NCBI GenBank assembly: GCA_003415625.1 | Contig: PYIU01000007.1 | Coordinates: 1,798,001 to 1,862,000, forward strand | Length of the DNA: 64,000 bases | Direction of reading: 5' to 3' | Source: Aquanectria penicillioides | Lineage: Eukaryota > Ascomycota > Sordariomycetes > Hypocreales > Nectriaceae | Shown: one piece after another, positions 1 through 12,873 of the stretch | Position numbering within the stretch: position 1 is the first letter of the stretch | Layout of the letters: each line of letters opens with the position of its first letter | The notes under the pieces: generated by a model | Seen by the model: the letters and a program-made list of their open reading frames with translations, nothing else | Databases searched by the model: none | Told to the model about the DNA's origin: nothing | Translations under genes and position numbers: made by a program

Positions 1-2476
1 CTCGCCCGTGCGGCACTCAACAGCCAGCAGCTGAAGGAGAGTTTTGTCGATCTCGAGCTCCAGCCGCGACAGCAACGAACGCTGGGAGTGGCTACCGGAC
101 GTGGAGTCGACAAGGTCTCGCAGCTGAGCCGATCTGATATCACTGAGAAGAAAGTCTTGTTCAAGTTTCCGCGTCTCCGAATCCTCATCTTCCTCTTCCT
201 TCTCCTCCTCATCATCGTCGTTCATTTCTTCATCGCCTTCAGGGTTGTCCTGCTTCTTCTTCTTCTTCTTCTTCTCGGCGGGACCCGAGGTCAGGGGGAC
301 TGAGAAGTCAAACTCGGAAAGAAGAGGACGGGGGAAGTACGGGTATTGGTCGCCACCCTTAAGAATGATACAGTGAAACTTGTTGTCTGCAACAGCGATA
401 GGGAAGTACGACTCATGCTTACGACCCGAGGCTAGACGCGGGAGAAGCTTGGTATCAAGAAGAGGAACCCAGCAGGCTCTTGAAGGCTGTCGCCAGTGGA
501 GGAGCGTGAGAAGGGTACCTGTTGAGTCGTAGATGCAGGGATCCTGGTAGTAGAGTTAGCCGAGATTCTTCGCAGATCATATCGTAGGGATTCCTATATG
601 TCATAACTTACACCGTTGTCAGAGAAGAAGACACTCTTGAGAGTTGCGCCGTCGGGCAAAGCTACAGTATCTTCGTTTTGGCAGATCTCGTCCCGCTTGA
701 CATTCTCAATGGTGTACAAGAGACGAGTGTTGCCGTCTGGGCCAACAGGTCCGTTGCCAATCGTCAAGACATAGTCTCGCCAGCTAGCGCACGTCACCAT
801 GGGCGTGCTCTTGGGTCGATAGACCCTGTAGGGCATGCCGAAGCGGGTGAAAACACGAACGTAGTTGGCGCTCGTCGTAACTGTAATGAACGACTCGCTC
901 AAGGACATGGCAGTAACAGCTTCGCCACGAGGCAGCTCCGTGCGCCAGTCAGATCGTTGTGTCCATGTTTCATGGGGACGGTAGAAGATGGTTGCAGGCA
1001 TGTCATCGCGAGGGGGCTAGAGAAAAGAGTGCCGTGCTCGGTGAGACAAGCTTTGTCATAGAGGAAGGTGTCGGTGAAGTGAAAGTCACGGTGGAATTCG
1101 TGGTCGTAAAATTCGACCGTGACAGTATGGTGCCCATCCTGATCCACAGTCCAGACAAAACCGATGAGGTTGAGGCAGAGGTACTTGCGGTTGCCCCTCC
1201 AGGGGGTCGAACCCGGCTGAAAAGAATCATGATATTGGGGCTCGAGGAGGTGACGGCGTTTGTTTGATTGTTCGCCCAACACGTCATCAACGTCACGGAG
1301 TCTCTTCTGGCCTCCACCCGTCGTATATCCAGCTCCATCATCATCAACTACGAAGTCGTCATCCCCATATCCGTCGGCGTCTTGTAGGAACGAATCGAGG
1401 CTTCCTAGAGAGTCTCGGCGTGGACGAGAAGGGATCTCCTGTTGCTTCTGGCCGCCATTGACCTGGGGAACTCGGCCATTTCCAGAAATTTCAGCAAGGG
1501 GATCGTGGATGAACGGCGCCCGCTGAATCGACAGCTTTAAAAGAGGAGCAAACTGGTCTGTTAGAAACTCGGGGTATATGTACACCTCTCCATCGGCTGT
1601 GGTGAAAGAGATAATGTTCTTAGTAGGGTGCCAAGCCAGGTCAATGACATTGGAGTAGTCATATCGTCCGATGACACCCTGTGTCTTGGTCTCCCAGACC
1701 AAAACCTTGCCATCCCTGCTGGCTGAGGCGAGCATTGCGCCATTGGGTGACCACGCCAGCGCGGTGATGTCTGCGAGGTGACCGTTGGCGAAGCACCGCT
1801 GTTTCTCCCAGTCGTTCTTGGAGATGATCTGGATATCCTTCGTAGGTGTTGGCACAGCGAACGCTCGACCGTCAGGGTGCCAAGCGACGCGAGTAGACGC
1901 CTCGCTATCAGCGTCTGCCGGTCCAATGATTCCATCCACCTTGTGAATCAGCTCAGGGTCCTCAGCCGTCAATGAGTAGACATAGATGATGCCATCAACA
2001 CCAGAGAGTGTGGCAAGGCGACCTAACGGATCGAAGCTAACATGCCGCACTGCTCTTCCGTGTTCACGCAGGTGCCGCACCTGCGAAATGTCCTTGGTGT
2101 TGACGATCTTGACAGTCAGTTCATCACTCGCAACAGCGCACCATTGGTTGTCCGAGGTTAGAGACACATCTCGCACAGGCAGCGAGGTGCGCAGCAGGAA
2201 TTTTTCAAAGGCGGCCGAGAGGAGTGAGAAGAGGCTGACCGTGCCATCCTCAGAACCCACGACGAAGAAGCCATCGGAGGCAGCCACAGAAACGTTCTGT
2301 TCTTGGCAATCATCAATGTTTGTAGGCTCGCCATCGGATCCTGTCTTGTAGAGGCGGATCGTGTTGTTGGAACCGACGGTGACAAGGCGGGAGCCGTCGG
2401 GGGTGTAGGCGCATCGTGTAGTGCCAGGGGCGTGGGCGTTGCGAGGCCGTGCCCTGGAGGGGAGAGTCGAATCCAT
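1..2476 (-). CDS. mcl1: Ctf4/Mcl1/SepB-type replisome WD40 protein (partial, runs off the left edge)
   Basis: The family (yeast Ctf4, fission yeast Mcl1, Aspergillus SepB, human WDHD1/AND-1) is a trimeric hub that ties the CMG helicase to DNA polymerase alpha and supports sister-chromatid cohesion in the nucleus. About 800 residues are visible. Residues 1 to about 330 are WD40 blades. A charged linker follows, then the family's second beta-propeller with the signature PATIFYRPHETW. Exons are 2476-612 and 543-<1. The 544-611 intron has a GTAAGT donor and a CTAAC branch. Residues before the left edge are Lys/Glu/Asp-rich. I start at the ATG at 2476 (MDSTLPSRARPRNAH) because the open frame upstream to 2749 is low-complexity and lies in the promoter. 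The reading frame breaks at a GGGGG run at 1012-1016. One extra G restores SSPPRDDMPATIF, so this is probably a sequencing error. It is head-to-head with the WD40 gene at 2916. Confidence 0.9.
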
Positions 2477-2915
2477 GATGTGAGGCCAATTATTCGAGAA
2501 GCATTTGAAAGGGTCAGGCTCGAGGGGGGGGTTAGTTCTTTGTTGTATGGTTTTTAGGGTAGTGGCAATGCGATGGGATTTACAGTGCTGGTGTTGAGTG
2601 GCGGGCAGGGAGACGCGTCTGGAGCGCGTCGCACTTAACGGGCGGTCGCGAAAGACCCCGCCATTTTTTTTTAATTGACAGCCAGTGACAGCAGATCCAC
2701 CAAAACGGGCCCCTGAAATGATCGATTTACAACGCTGCCTAACAGGCATACCATTTTAGAGGTGTTGATTGATAAATACAAGACAGACGACTCGCAGGTC
2801 CCGACTTTGTTATTGACCCAGAGGGCCCTTTGACCACACCGTATCTCAAAATCTCCTCTTTTTACATCTCAAACGAAACAACTCATCGTAGTACACCAAA
2901 ACACCAACGCCAACC
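2477..2915. promoter_or_regulatory. Bidirectional promoter between mcl1 and the WD40 gene
   Basis: This 439 bp gap separates two divergent start codons, so it must hold both 5' regions. It contains an A/T run near 2665 and a pyrimidine/A-rich leader just before the plus-strand ATG. I recognise no specific factor site. Its regulatory role is inferred from geometry only. Confidence 0.5.
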
Positions 2916-4267
2916 ATGCAATCCAACGACCCAGACCACTTCTTCGAAACTGAGTGAGCCAGCATCACCACCGCCAGAAGACGGCGCCCAGACCACTCGC
3001 TGACTGGTATCACAGTGCCTCGCAAGCCCAGCGCCAGCGAAAGGCTGCCAAGTCAGGCAACAAGAATGGCCACCCACTGGCCCTGAAGTCCAAGATCCTC
3101 GCCGCCATCCCCGACCCCGCCGTCCCGCTCTCCTCCGTCTTCATCGCCGAGTCTGCCGGCAACGTCCGCCGGATCAACCTTGAGGTATGGGTTTTCACAG
3201 TTCCCAAGGCAAAGTCTCATCTGCCATATTGCCTTGCATCTTGACGATATCTCCTGGAGCCCCGACTAACTGGATGCCAGACCGCTGAGACAAAAACGAC
3301 ATATCGTGGTCCCAAAGCCCCCACGACTTGTCTTGCCGTGGGAGGCCAAGGCTGCAAGACCATCTTCGCCGGCTCATGGGACAAGGATATTTGGTCATGG
3401 GATATCGAGTCGTCTCGCCCTGGCCGCAAGTATAGCGGCCACACTGACTTCATCAAAGCTATCATCACTGCCAAGCTTTCCGGCAAGGACATCCTCATCA
3501 GTGGTGGCGCAGATAAGAAGATCCTCGTCTGGGACGTGGAAACTGGACGCCGTCTACACACGCTCCAGGACCCTACAACGACCATGCTCGCCGTTCAGCA
3601 CCTCGCCGTGGATCCTGTACTCAGCACCGTCGACTCGATTGTATTTGTCAGCGCAAGCAGCGACCCGAACCTCCGGCGGTGGAAGGTCACGCTTGATAGC
3701 TCTGAGCAGATTACCGAGTCCTTCCATGACCGGCCTGATACTGAGAGACTCACTATCCAGGAACACGAGACAAGCATCTACCGCCTTGTCTTCGACGACA
3801 CCAATGATGACGCTGATCTGTGGACTGCCAGCGCTGACGGCGCAGCCAAGTGTCTGGCTCGGTCTCGCAATTTCGTCACCGAGGACACTTACGAGCATGG
3901 AGACTACGTTCGTGGCGTAGTTATGACAGACCAGTGGGTAGTTACCGCTGGTCGAGACGAGGACGTCAAGGTGTGGGACCGCTCATCGGGCAAGCTATAC
4001 GCCACCCTCGTGGGCCACTACGAGGAGATTACTGATTTGGTTATGCTACGGGACACTGATGGCACAGGCCGCAAGGTCTGCAGTGTGAGCATCGACGGCA
4101 CAGTCCGAACATGGCCTCTCGACAGGCGTGAGTTGGACGAGGTGGTGGTCAAGATTCAGGAGGCGGCGAAGCCACAAGAAAAGGAGGAGGAGGATGAAGA
4201 GAAGGGAGAGGGCTTGCTAACGGCAGAGGAGGAGGCAGAGCTTGCAGAGCTCATGGAGGATGACTAG
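2916..4267 (+). CDS. WD40 repeat protein of unassigned function
   Basis: The spliced product is 397 residues from exons 2916-2953, 3016-3184 and 3281-4267. The intron ends are GTGAGC..CACAG and GTATGG..GCCAG with a CTAAC branch. Several WD blades are visible, with signatures such as GSWDKDIWSWD, GGADKKILVWD and GRDEDVKVWDRSSG, so the fold is a beta-propeller scaffold. The N-terminus is Gln/Arg/Lys-rich. The C-terminus is a strongly acidic tail of Glu runs ending LAELMEDD. The first exon is only 38 nt and ends at a TGAGTGAG overlap, which is easy to misread as a stop. It shares a promoter with mcl1. I cannot place it in a named WD40 subfamily. Confidence 0.85.
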
Positions 4268-7200
4268 GTCAAAACTACAGGCAACAACAAGAAAAAGAAA
4301 CAAAGCGCGATCCGCGGGAGCGCCGTTGACCCACGGAATCGCCATACATCGCCTCCCATGCCGTGATTACTCTTCTCGTCGAACCCCTGAGGCTTGCCTC
4401 AGAGGTTGCTTTCGGAGCCCATGTACTTGTACAACTTGATCTCAGCTTGATTCTGGCGGCCTCAGCCTGGCGGTGACAAACGCATCAGCTCTGGTTGTAT
4501 CACCAACTAACCAGAGTCGCCCCCGCCCCCTCCCCAATGAAAACGGCCCGACGAAAGCACAGCAGCCATGAAACATGTCTCGGCTCCCTTGGGAAAGCCT
4601 CGTCGTTCTCATCTAAAAACCGAGAAAAGCAACAAGGAAGTGGGCAAATGGCAGACCCATCCGGCATCTGGATCAAAAGCAACGGTTCCTGTTTGTTTGT
4701 TTGTTTCCGACGAGGTGGGAGGCGGCCAAGCCCATGTCCAAGCCCACCTACGCCGCTCCGAGAAGGTCGCTCCGAAGCAGACCCACAACGTGAAGATATC
4801 TTGAATGTCGATCTCTGGTCTTGCAGGGATCCCCTTCTCGGTGTTTTTTCGACGCCTCGCGCCCCGGCTGCGGCCCAGCCGTAATTCTTCGGGGCGTGGG
4901 ACCCTGGGATCCGGCGAGAGCAAAAGAAATAATAAGCTCCCCAAAAGAACGGACCCGAGGTGATCTGGCTTGCTCAGCCCCGAGCATCTGATGACATAGT
5001 GCGGCAGTGATCGGAGGAATGCATCCTGTCAATTGTGACAGATCCAAGTGATCGCCGTAGTGATATATGATGGGCAATCATGGCATCGTCCCCCGCGACT
5101 TTGCGAACAAAACCGGCAACGACTTGACGACCCGGTGAGTTGTTGGCTTACGCGTGTACTTTGTACTGGGGCTGCCACACAACCAAATGGGCCAAACTAT
5201 CGCAAGCCCAAAGTGATGTTTTTTTTTTTTTTTCAACTATTTTTACTTTTTGCTGATGTGTCGACCTGGGGTGAGCGGATGCCTGCCAGCACTTTGAATT
5301 GCGAATGGAGCCGCCGACGGTGAGATTGCTTTTCCGGCGAGATTGCCCTGGGGAATTTGTATTCATGCAAATAGAAATGGGGACAACAGCAGTTCCCAGC
5401 GCCGCCCCGATTGCATAGGTCGGTATAGGTAGGTACTTCGTAAACATAGCTGCACCGCATATGCACGAAGTTGGTACTACCTACCAGTATGTACGAAGTA
5501 AGGGACCGCCCGACCAGAGAGGCTACCCGGTAGTAGGCTCGACGCTCCAATCTATTAGAGTTCATCCGCTGTGCTCCTGATTGTCATACAGCAATCAAAC
5601 ACACCAAGAGATAGTGCTGGTTTACGCGTTGGCAAGGGTTAGAAGGCGGAGAGGGGAAAGTGTAATGATGAAAAATCTCTTCATTTAGCTGTGATATTTG
5701 AGGGGGCTCGCAGTAGGCATCCACGGCGGGTGGACCTGCGCGATTGATTGATTGTTAATTGCCATGACACCGAAAAACCCCAACGCCTTTTCCTTTCTTT
5801 TTTCTCATTTTGCCTCATATTCTCTCACTTTTCATTTTTTTTTTTTGCGATCGTACACGTGCGGTCAATGCGACGCTCGCGTATCGACTGGGGACGAATA
5901 TCTGTGAGATGCAGCACATCCAAGTAATCGGGTCTCGATCGCGTGACTGGGGCTGCTTCCCCCTTGTTGAGGGGAAGGATTACCAGGAAGTTCCCAGTCA
6001 ATACAGTGGGTGTGCGCATCGACGGACAACCTCCAGAGCCACAAGAAACCCCTTGTATCTGTTCACTGCATGCAGCCATTCCCCTAACGCATTGGCACTC
6101 GCAAGCAAGCAACAATGGGGTTTAGAGGGCTGAGCTCAGGGCCCTTTGGCTGCAGTAGCTAGGCATTCTTGGTGCAGCCGGGCATAAACCCTAGATCCTG
6201 GCGTGAATAGGCCACTCAGTTCTTGGCGCAGGATTGTGAAGAAGGGACCATAGGCTGGTGCGTGCAGGCGAGAGGAGCTGACAGCTACGCCCCGTCAGGA
6301 AATATTCAGCTCGCTGATCGGTTTGACAACGTTTCGCTTCTAACGCTAGCAGATGGGCACACAACAATGTAAAACGCACCTCCAGCTACACCAATTTAGG
6401 AAGGCATGCACAAATATACACACTCTGGACTACATATTCCGTACAATGTTACTAATTGAGATTACTTCCATGTGCACTTCCTGATTATAGGAGTGCATGT
6501 TCTTGAATTTTCTCGTTTCGCCCAATTTTAAGCCGCCCAGAGCACCAAGATGTCGGACTACAGGAGATCAAAGCTGCACGAATCCAATTGGGTCGGCCTA
6601 ACTTCATTGCCGGCATCCTCCAGACCCTGCACCGGCAAGCATGGGCATTGAACAGAGGACCCGCGCCTAAACTAGTCGTGTAAAATAGTCCATGGGGGAA
6701 AAGGAACGAAAGGAAGGAAAAGTTCCGAGCCGCGAGACGAGATTGCTTCTAGAGGCTGTCGAAATTGTTGGAAGGGCCCGGGACTGCGGACCGGTATGAT
6801 CCAATGATGAACTCCCGGCCTGCTGGCTAGGGTGGAAGAACGCCAATCCCCCAGTGGTAAAGTACATCCTATCCCCGGAGAACAGGTGGCTTGGTTCAAT
6901 CTCTTCCACTTCCAGTCACAGATGTGACAAGAGATGCACTTCTTTCACTATTGGCACAACCTATGCGCCGTCTGGTTGGCCTATGCTTGAGTAAGGAGAG
7001 CTGTGTTCACCAATTATCTCATTGTCCCACGAACCTAAAACACGCCGACGAAGATCAAGATCCCGCATCGGCCAAGTCGATGTGCAGCCCACCCACCCAA
7101 GTATCCCAGAATGGCGAAAGGGGAGCACACCATTCCAAGGTTGAAGGTATCCAAAACGCTCCGGTGTCGCAAGGGCACCAAACGGGAACGAACGTTGTGC

Positions 7201-9823
7201 AATGAGGACAATATCTGCTTCCCGCCAGCCAAGATCCACAATGATGAAAGCGGAGGCAAGGCGTGTGGGGACGGCGGCGCATGGCCCATCGCTTATGAGC
7301 AGGCTTGACGGGAAGATCCCAGTTTGCCGGCTTGCCCTGGCCTAGCGGACCTGGTCTTTGCTTTTCTCCAAAGCAAGGAGCAACGGTGGGCAAGCAAGCA
7401 AACATTAGTTGATGGTGGGGAGGACTACAGCCGCGCCGAGCGAACACTTGAGATAGTTGCCCAAGTGAAACGCAGCCATGGTGGCACTGGATGATTCGAG
7501 CCCAGTTGAGCAAAATGGCCCATAAGGTGAGAAAGTCAGCTCTGCAAGCCTCGCCGCCCACCCCAAGCAAACTCATCACAATGGCGCAGCGTCAAGACAA
7601 ACTCTGAGCAGGGGCCTCGAGTGCAGCTTTGCTCCGTTGCTTGGATCATCACTTCTGCTACCATAGACGAGATCGCTGCCGACGCGGTTGCATTTTGAAT
7701 AGGTATTGATCGGCATAGGGCCCTGGACTTGATCTGTCGGCACGTATCAACCCGTGACCCATTGACGATTTGAGCATTGATCCCGAGATGGATCACGGCT
7801 CTAGTAACATACGCGAAGCGAGAATCTGGTTCGAATCCAAGTAACTTATCTGGTCCCCCTGACTGACTGTGACGTGTGGATTCCATCCTGATTGGGCCCA
7901 TGCGAGGCGCTGGCCACCTGTCGATAACACTGCCCTTGGCTCTTTACATTTTAGGGTGAACCGCACTGAGCCTATCAAACTATTGACTAGACCAAGGTGT
8001 GTGTAGCGACCGTAAGGAGTACCGGTAGTTGATTTACATACTTATGTTAGTCTCGAGGTGACAACCTTGGTTAGTGGCTTCGGCGATGTAAATCGGGTGC
8101 ATAGCAAACATCACATCCCAATTACGGGGCAACAGGACACGGGCTAATTGATTTCCATTCCTGCCTTCGTATCATGTGCAGGGCTGTACAACTCGAGGAA
8201 GGTATGTGTGGTGGCTGTCCACAGGTATGCAAGCGTGCCGAGGAACGATATATCAGCCAGTTGTGAATGCAGGTGGTGCAGGCGCATACCACCACATTGG
8301 GTGTCTCAACCCAGAACAGGCCATGTCTTAGAGTCTGCGCTGAAACAGTGCAACCTCTTCTGCGGAGAGCGCTGGAAGCGCGTTTTTCCTTTTTTTTTTT
8401 TTTTTCCTTTCTGGACTGTCTATGGCGATTCCGCTCTCGTACTCGTGGTTACGAGTTTCCTTCTGTCCCTTTGCTCATCTGGCCCCGAAACGAGAACTAC
8501 CGTCATGGTGAGAAAGGGATGCTCAGGCCAGGCTAAGAGGCAGCCGAAGGCACAACAGTATGGGTCGGATACGGCGATGCAGTCTTCTATGACTTGCACA
8601 AGCGGCTATGCCGAGGCGTACAGGTACATAGTGCAGTACCGCGATTGAAAACCTGTAAATGACAGACAGCGGCACGGCAATTAGCCGTTCATTCCCTCAC
8701 CAGCATAACTGGACATGAGTCTGGATGCTCAAACCAGCTAGCAGTGTGGGGAGAGAGTTGACTCTTTGCGCTCTGGACTGGGCGGCTAGCCCCTGTTGCC
8801 CCTGTCAGGCCCCTTGCTCTGGAACTTAGCCGCTAGGTGGGGCCTTGTCGTGGATGGGCGAGGACGGGCCTGTAGGAGCTGTGCAAGGCCCCGACGGTAC
8901 TCCGGTTTGCGCTAGGCCGCTAGGCCGCGGTGGCTTGTACCGGGATCCTGCTGCCAACAGTGCCGGTATCTAGTTGTCCAGCCCAAGGCCTCAAACTGCC
9001 AGACCCGGGAGATCAGGCCGACAGGATCAACACGGGGCTCGCGAGAGTGCCGTCGACGGGGTGCTAGTAAAAAGAAAGTCCGCAATTAGCAGCCAATGCA
9101 TCTGCTCTCCATCCATCGATGCAGCGGGGATTCCCACGGAGACGGCAAATATCCCTTGCGTGGCTTGCGTCTCGATGCAGTAGTCGCTCGTTGCAGGGTT
9201 TTCCCCAGGTCCAGGATGGTGTGAATGGAGGGCGAGAAGAGACAGAGGTGACCTGACGAGACGCAAACGGGGCCGTGTCACTGTTCTGCTATGCTGCGTT
9301 GTTGCCCTGCCCTCCTGCCAACATATACTAAGGGAGCCATGTCGCTCCTTCCTCCCTTTCCTTCTTCCGGATGACACTTGCCTACCATTCACCACTAGGT
9401 GCTCAATTACTTCTCGTCCTCTTACGCCTTCTCATCCTGATCCTTCCTCTCACCTTCATCTCATTTTCTCTACCTTCACTGTCTCCTTACATCTTCCCCG
9501 TTTCTCGACTCGGCTGTTACTTCGCTTCGCCACCACTCAGCGATACGGCATCTCCTGCTTCACCATCAGCTCCTCTCCAAGCCCAAAGGTCGCGCCTTGG
9601 GTTACGCTACGCCACGCTCACGCTCACGCTCCCTCCGCTTCCATATATTCGCTGTCTCTTCAGCGCGCGAAGACATGCTCTGGACTTGAATGTTCATGGT
9701 CTCACTTTTCTCTCTCACATTACTACCTATGCGTTCAGCACATTCAACACTACATCGGGTATAATCTGTTCTTCAGTGTTCTCGTTGCCCTGGATATCGC
9801 CATATTCAACGTGGAAAACAGTT
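4268..9823. other. 5.6 kb tract without a supportable gene
   Basis: No frame here shows conserved motifs or plausible splice-linked exons. The open frames are short, overlap on both strands and are rich in Cys/Trp/Arg, as expected by chance. Visible structure includes T runs near 5219-5234, 5837-5846 and 8391-8404, and TAGGTAGGTAC-type motifs near 5427 and 5478. From about 9400 the plus strand becomes pyrimidine-rich, which fits the leader of the gene starting at 9824. A GGTTCGAATCC near 7826 resembles a tRNA B box but lacks the rest of a tRNA. Confidence 0.6.
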
Positions 9824-12800
9824 ATGGCATCTGAGAAGGGGCTTCTCGGAAGCATTGTCGCTTTCGAGGGACATGCTGAGACAATCTCCACGCAACTGCG
9901 GTTGCTCCCCACCTCGCCACAGATTCTTATTCTCCCAAACCTCCAATGTTATGTTTCGAAAAGCGATGACCTACAGGAGTGCTTTGACGCTCGTCTCTAC
10001 GTAAAGAAGATCCACGACGCCTTGATCGCTCGAAACCAAGCCGCCCAAGCCTTCTTGGAAGGGTCGACTTCTACCAGCAAGCGTTTAGTATTCATGAATG
10101 GCGGTACGCCTGGCGCGCAAGCGTTGTGCATCAAGGCCATTATGGAGCACGAAACGAACGGAGACTACGAGCAAGCCGAAGTCATCTTCAACTACCTGGT
10201 TAAAGAAGGCGTGGCCGGCCTCGAGGATCCCACCAGAGATTGGAGAAAGAGAAACACATTTGAATATTTCGGCGAACATGATTTCAACGACGAACTCGAA
10301 GATCCTATCACAAGAGCCATGAGAGCTGCTGATGCCCTAGATCGTCAAACAGCCAATCTGCAGCCCTCCAATGAGCTGGACTTGACCGGAGGCTTCCGCC
10401 CGAGAAGCAATAGCCTGCCGCTCTACGGATATGCGGACAATTTTGGGGATGCTGCTCCCTTCTTTGTCTTTGGCGCAAAAGGGCAGCAAGAAGAGACCGA
10501 TAGCAGTTCCGATGAAGCCCTTGAGGAAGAGTTCGCCAACCGAACTTCGAAGCGCAGCTCGCGTGCTTCACGCTCCTCCATCTTCGCCATCACTCACTAC
10601 GAGAAGCCCCTGGATGAAGTGTTTCCTGGGTTCACCAATCTCCAACCTCCTTCACCAAAGATATCATTTCCCAGGTCTCCCAGCTGTATTGGCGAGGCTT
10701 ATGCAACAAAAATGGCACAGACGCCTCTCGGGCCCGATGTTTTCACACCTCGATCCGATTTGTTCAGCATTCGTTCTACCGATAATGTCGTGTATGGCGA
10801 GGCTTCTCTTTTGGACATGAGGCTCTCCGGCCGTAGGGCGAGTCTGACTAGGGTCAAGTCACTCGATCGAATCTACCCTGCTGCACCCAAGTACCGAGAT
10901 CTTTGCATTCCATCAGAGAATGCCGAATCTGAGAATGAGTTACAAACAGAATTTGATCGCCAGACCACGTCCGATGTTGCTCGCCGCCACTCTTGCATGG
11001 TCATCACTAGCGTTAAGGATGCCCGACACAGCCGGCTCCGCTACATCGAGGGTCCGCGCACTATTGTTGTCAGGTCCAACCGGCCTAGTTTCAAGATGGC
11101 TCCTGTTCCCAAGGAGAAAAAGCGGAAGCCTGCAAGAGCATCTTATGTGGATCGTGGCACAGATGCCCGAAACGGGCCAGACAACGAGGCGCCATTTAGG
11201 CCAGTCCTTCCCTTCCTGGAGGACCTGGTTGTCCTGTTCAAGGATGAGGTTGTGGATGGTATCCTGGGATCCGTGGTTCGGGGTTTCCGACATGGCAACT
11301 ATCCCGTTAACTCTCATTCCTCAGCTACATCTGAAGCTGACGAGGCCAACACTTCAGCCCCCGGCACACCCAAGTCTCATATCCTAGAGGATCCGGAGTG
11401 CATGGATGACTCTTTCCAGGAGCGAGAGGTCGAGGTTGTGGCCCACAACAGCTATACTGATGAGTATGATCCCTTCGCCTATGCGGCGCCCAGCTGGCCC
11501 CCTCCGAAATTGCAGAAGAAAATGCCTACCTTGAACGTCGAACGGCCTCCAACGCCAGCTCGGACTCCTCCTCTGCCAACTCTCTCGGAGATTGATGAAA
11601 AGATTCGCGAGTTCAAGACAACTACTCAACAAACCGCAGTGGCTATCCAGAACTCCCTGAGATCAATTCTGAAAGTTCACTATCCTCCTGAAACACAAGG
11701 ATACCGACAATTTCAATTCCCACTTCTTCCTGAGCTTGAGGGATTGTGGAAGCCGATCTTCCGGGAGACCGAGTCTATTGGCTCCCAGGAGAACAAGCGC
11801 AAGATGGACCAGATTTTCGCTATTGGAGCTCAGCGAGGTGTCAAGAAGGACTATGTCTCAGCTATCACCGGACAGCTGGAGAAGCTTGGAACCAAGTCAA
11901 GCGGAATGAGCCGCAGTGGCAGGCTAGACTTCAGGTTTGTAGTTCCTTGTCGAGTCGTCAGCTTGTCAAACTAACATTCTGTAGATACCTCCTTGCCAAC
12001 GCCATGCAAGCGTTCACCGCCCAGCCTCTTACAAGCCAGACTCATGACAACCCATTCACCAACTCCTACCTGCTAGCAACTCTTATCATCCCCCACCTTG
12101 AGACATACCTTGCCCTCCACACAGAGGTTAAGTTTCTGCTTCTGGAGTATCCCCCCGAGCACCTCCCCACCATGCTAGCTCTACAAAAGCTTGTCGGTGT
12201 TGATCTGATGAAGGTGGCTCAGGTTGTGGACTCCAACAGCAAAGACCTGCCTTTCACGAATCTCCGTGGGACAGGTTCTATCATCAAGGCCGACCAGGGA
12301 GGTTCTGGCCGCTATGGTGCGTCTCTGACACCGTCTGGGCCATCACAGGACATTACTGTGTCCAAAGCCAATTTCCTTCTTACCTCTACCGCGAGCGAGT
12401 CGGAAATCGCAACTTTCATTTGCACCGTTCTGAAGATTCTCTGCGAGATCTCTGGCTTCTATACTCCCGAGGAGCCACCTAAGAAGTCTACCCCTAAGAA
12501 GGACAAGCCTAAGCCGACGCCGCTGCTCGGCTCCTTTTCTCCTTTCCCTAAAGTCCCCTCTGGCCCACAAAGCCCGGCCATGTCGCCGGCCCTTACTGCC
12601 AAGTTTGGGACTACTCTTCCATCACCACCCATCCCCTCACGTTCTCCTTCCATTTCTGAGACTATCAAGACGACCAAGTCGACGAGAAGCAAGTTTGGCA
12701 GACCTCGATCGCGCCGCAAGGCTTCAACTGTTGATGTCCAGTCCATTCTCACTATCGACCTCGACGACAGTGACTGGGATCAGGAGGATCGACGAATCAT

Positions 12801-12873
12801 GCCTATTCTGAGGAGAAAGGAAGGGCGTAAGCCCAATAGCCGTAAGGCTCTGAAGTTCCTCGGCTTGGCATAG
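9824..12873 (+). CDS. Large conserved-looking fungal protein of unknown function (999 aa)
   Basis: Exons are 9824-11934 and 11985-12873. The 50 nt intron (GTTTGT..CTAACATTCTGTAG) joins DFR to YLLAN. I do not recognise the family. Residues 1 to about 175 look globular. A long Ser/Pro/Arg-rich and acidic middle follows. A more ordered C-terminal third (about residues 590-870) contains FLEDLVVLFKDEVVDGILG, an EIDEKIREF helix and a mixed helical block around LLANAMQAF and LLEYPPEHLPTMLALQKLVG. The tail is basic and Ser/Pro-rich (KSTRSKFGRPRSRRK), as in phosphoregulated scaffolds. The start chosen, MASEKGLLGS, is where ordered sequence begins. An in-frame ATG at 9371 would add 151 hydrophobic, Pro/Ser/Leu-rich residues. 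It converges with ypt1. Confidence 0.85.

Noticed and set aside
2477..2749. N-terminal extension of the mcl1 frame
   Set aside because: The extra residues are low-complexity, unlike the WD40 start of the family, and lie in the divergent promoter. MDSTLPSRARPRNAH is the natural start.
7055..7579. 174-codon minus-strand ORF
   Set aside because: Cys/Trp/His-rich composition without motif, with overlapping frames on the other strand. No family resemblance.
7800..7850. tRNA-like B box GGTTCGAATCC
   Set aside because: The T-stem has a mismatch, and the following seven bases find no complement at tRNA distance upstream. No D-arm or anticodon arm is present, so it is probably chance.
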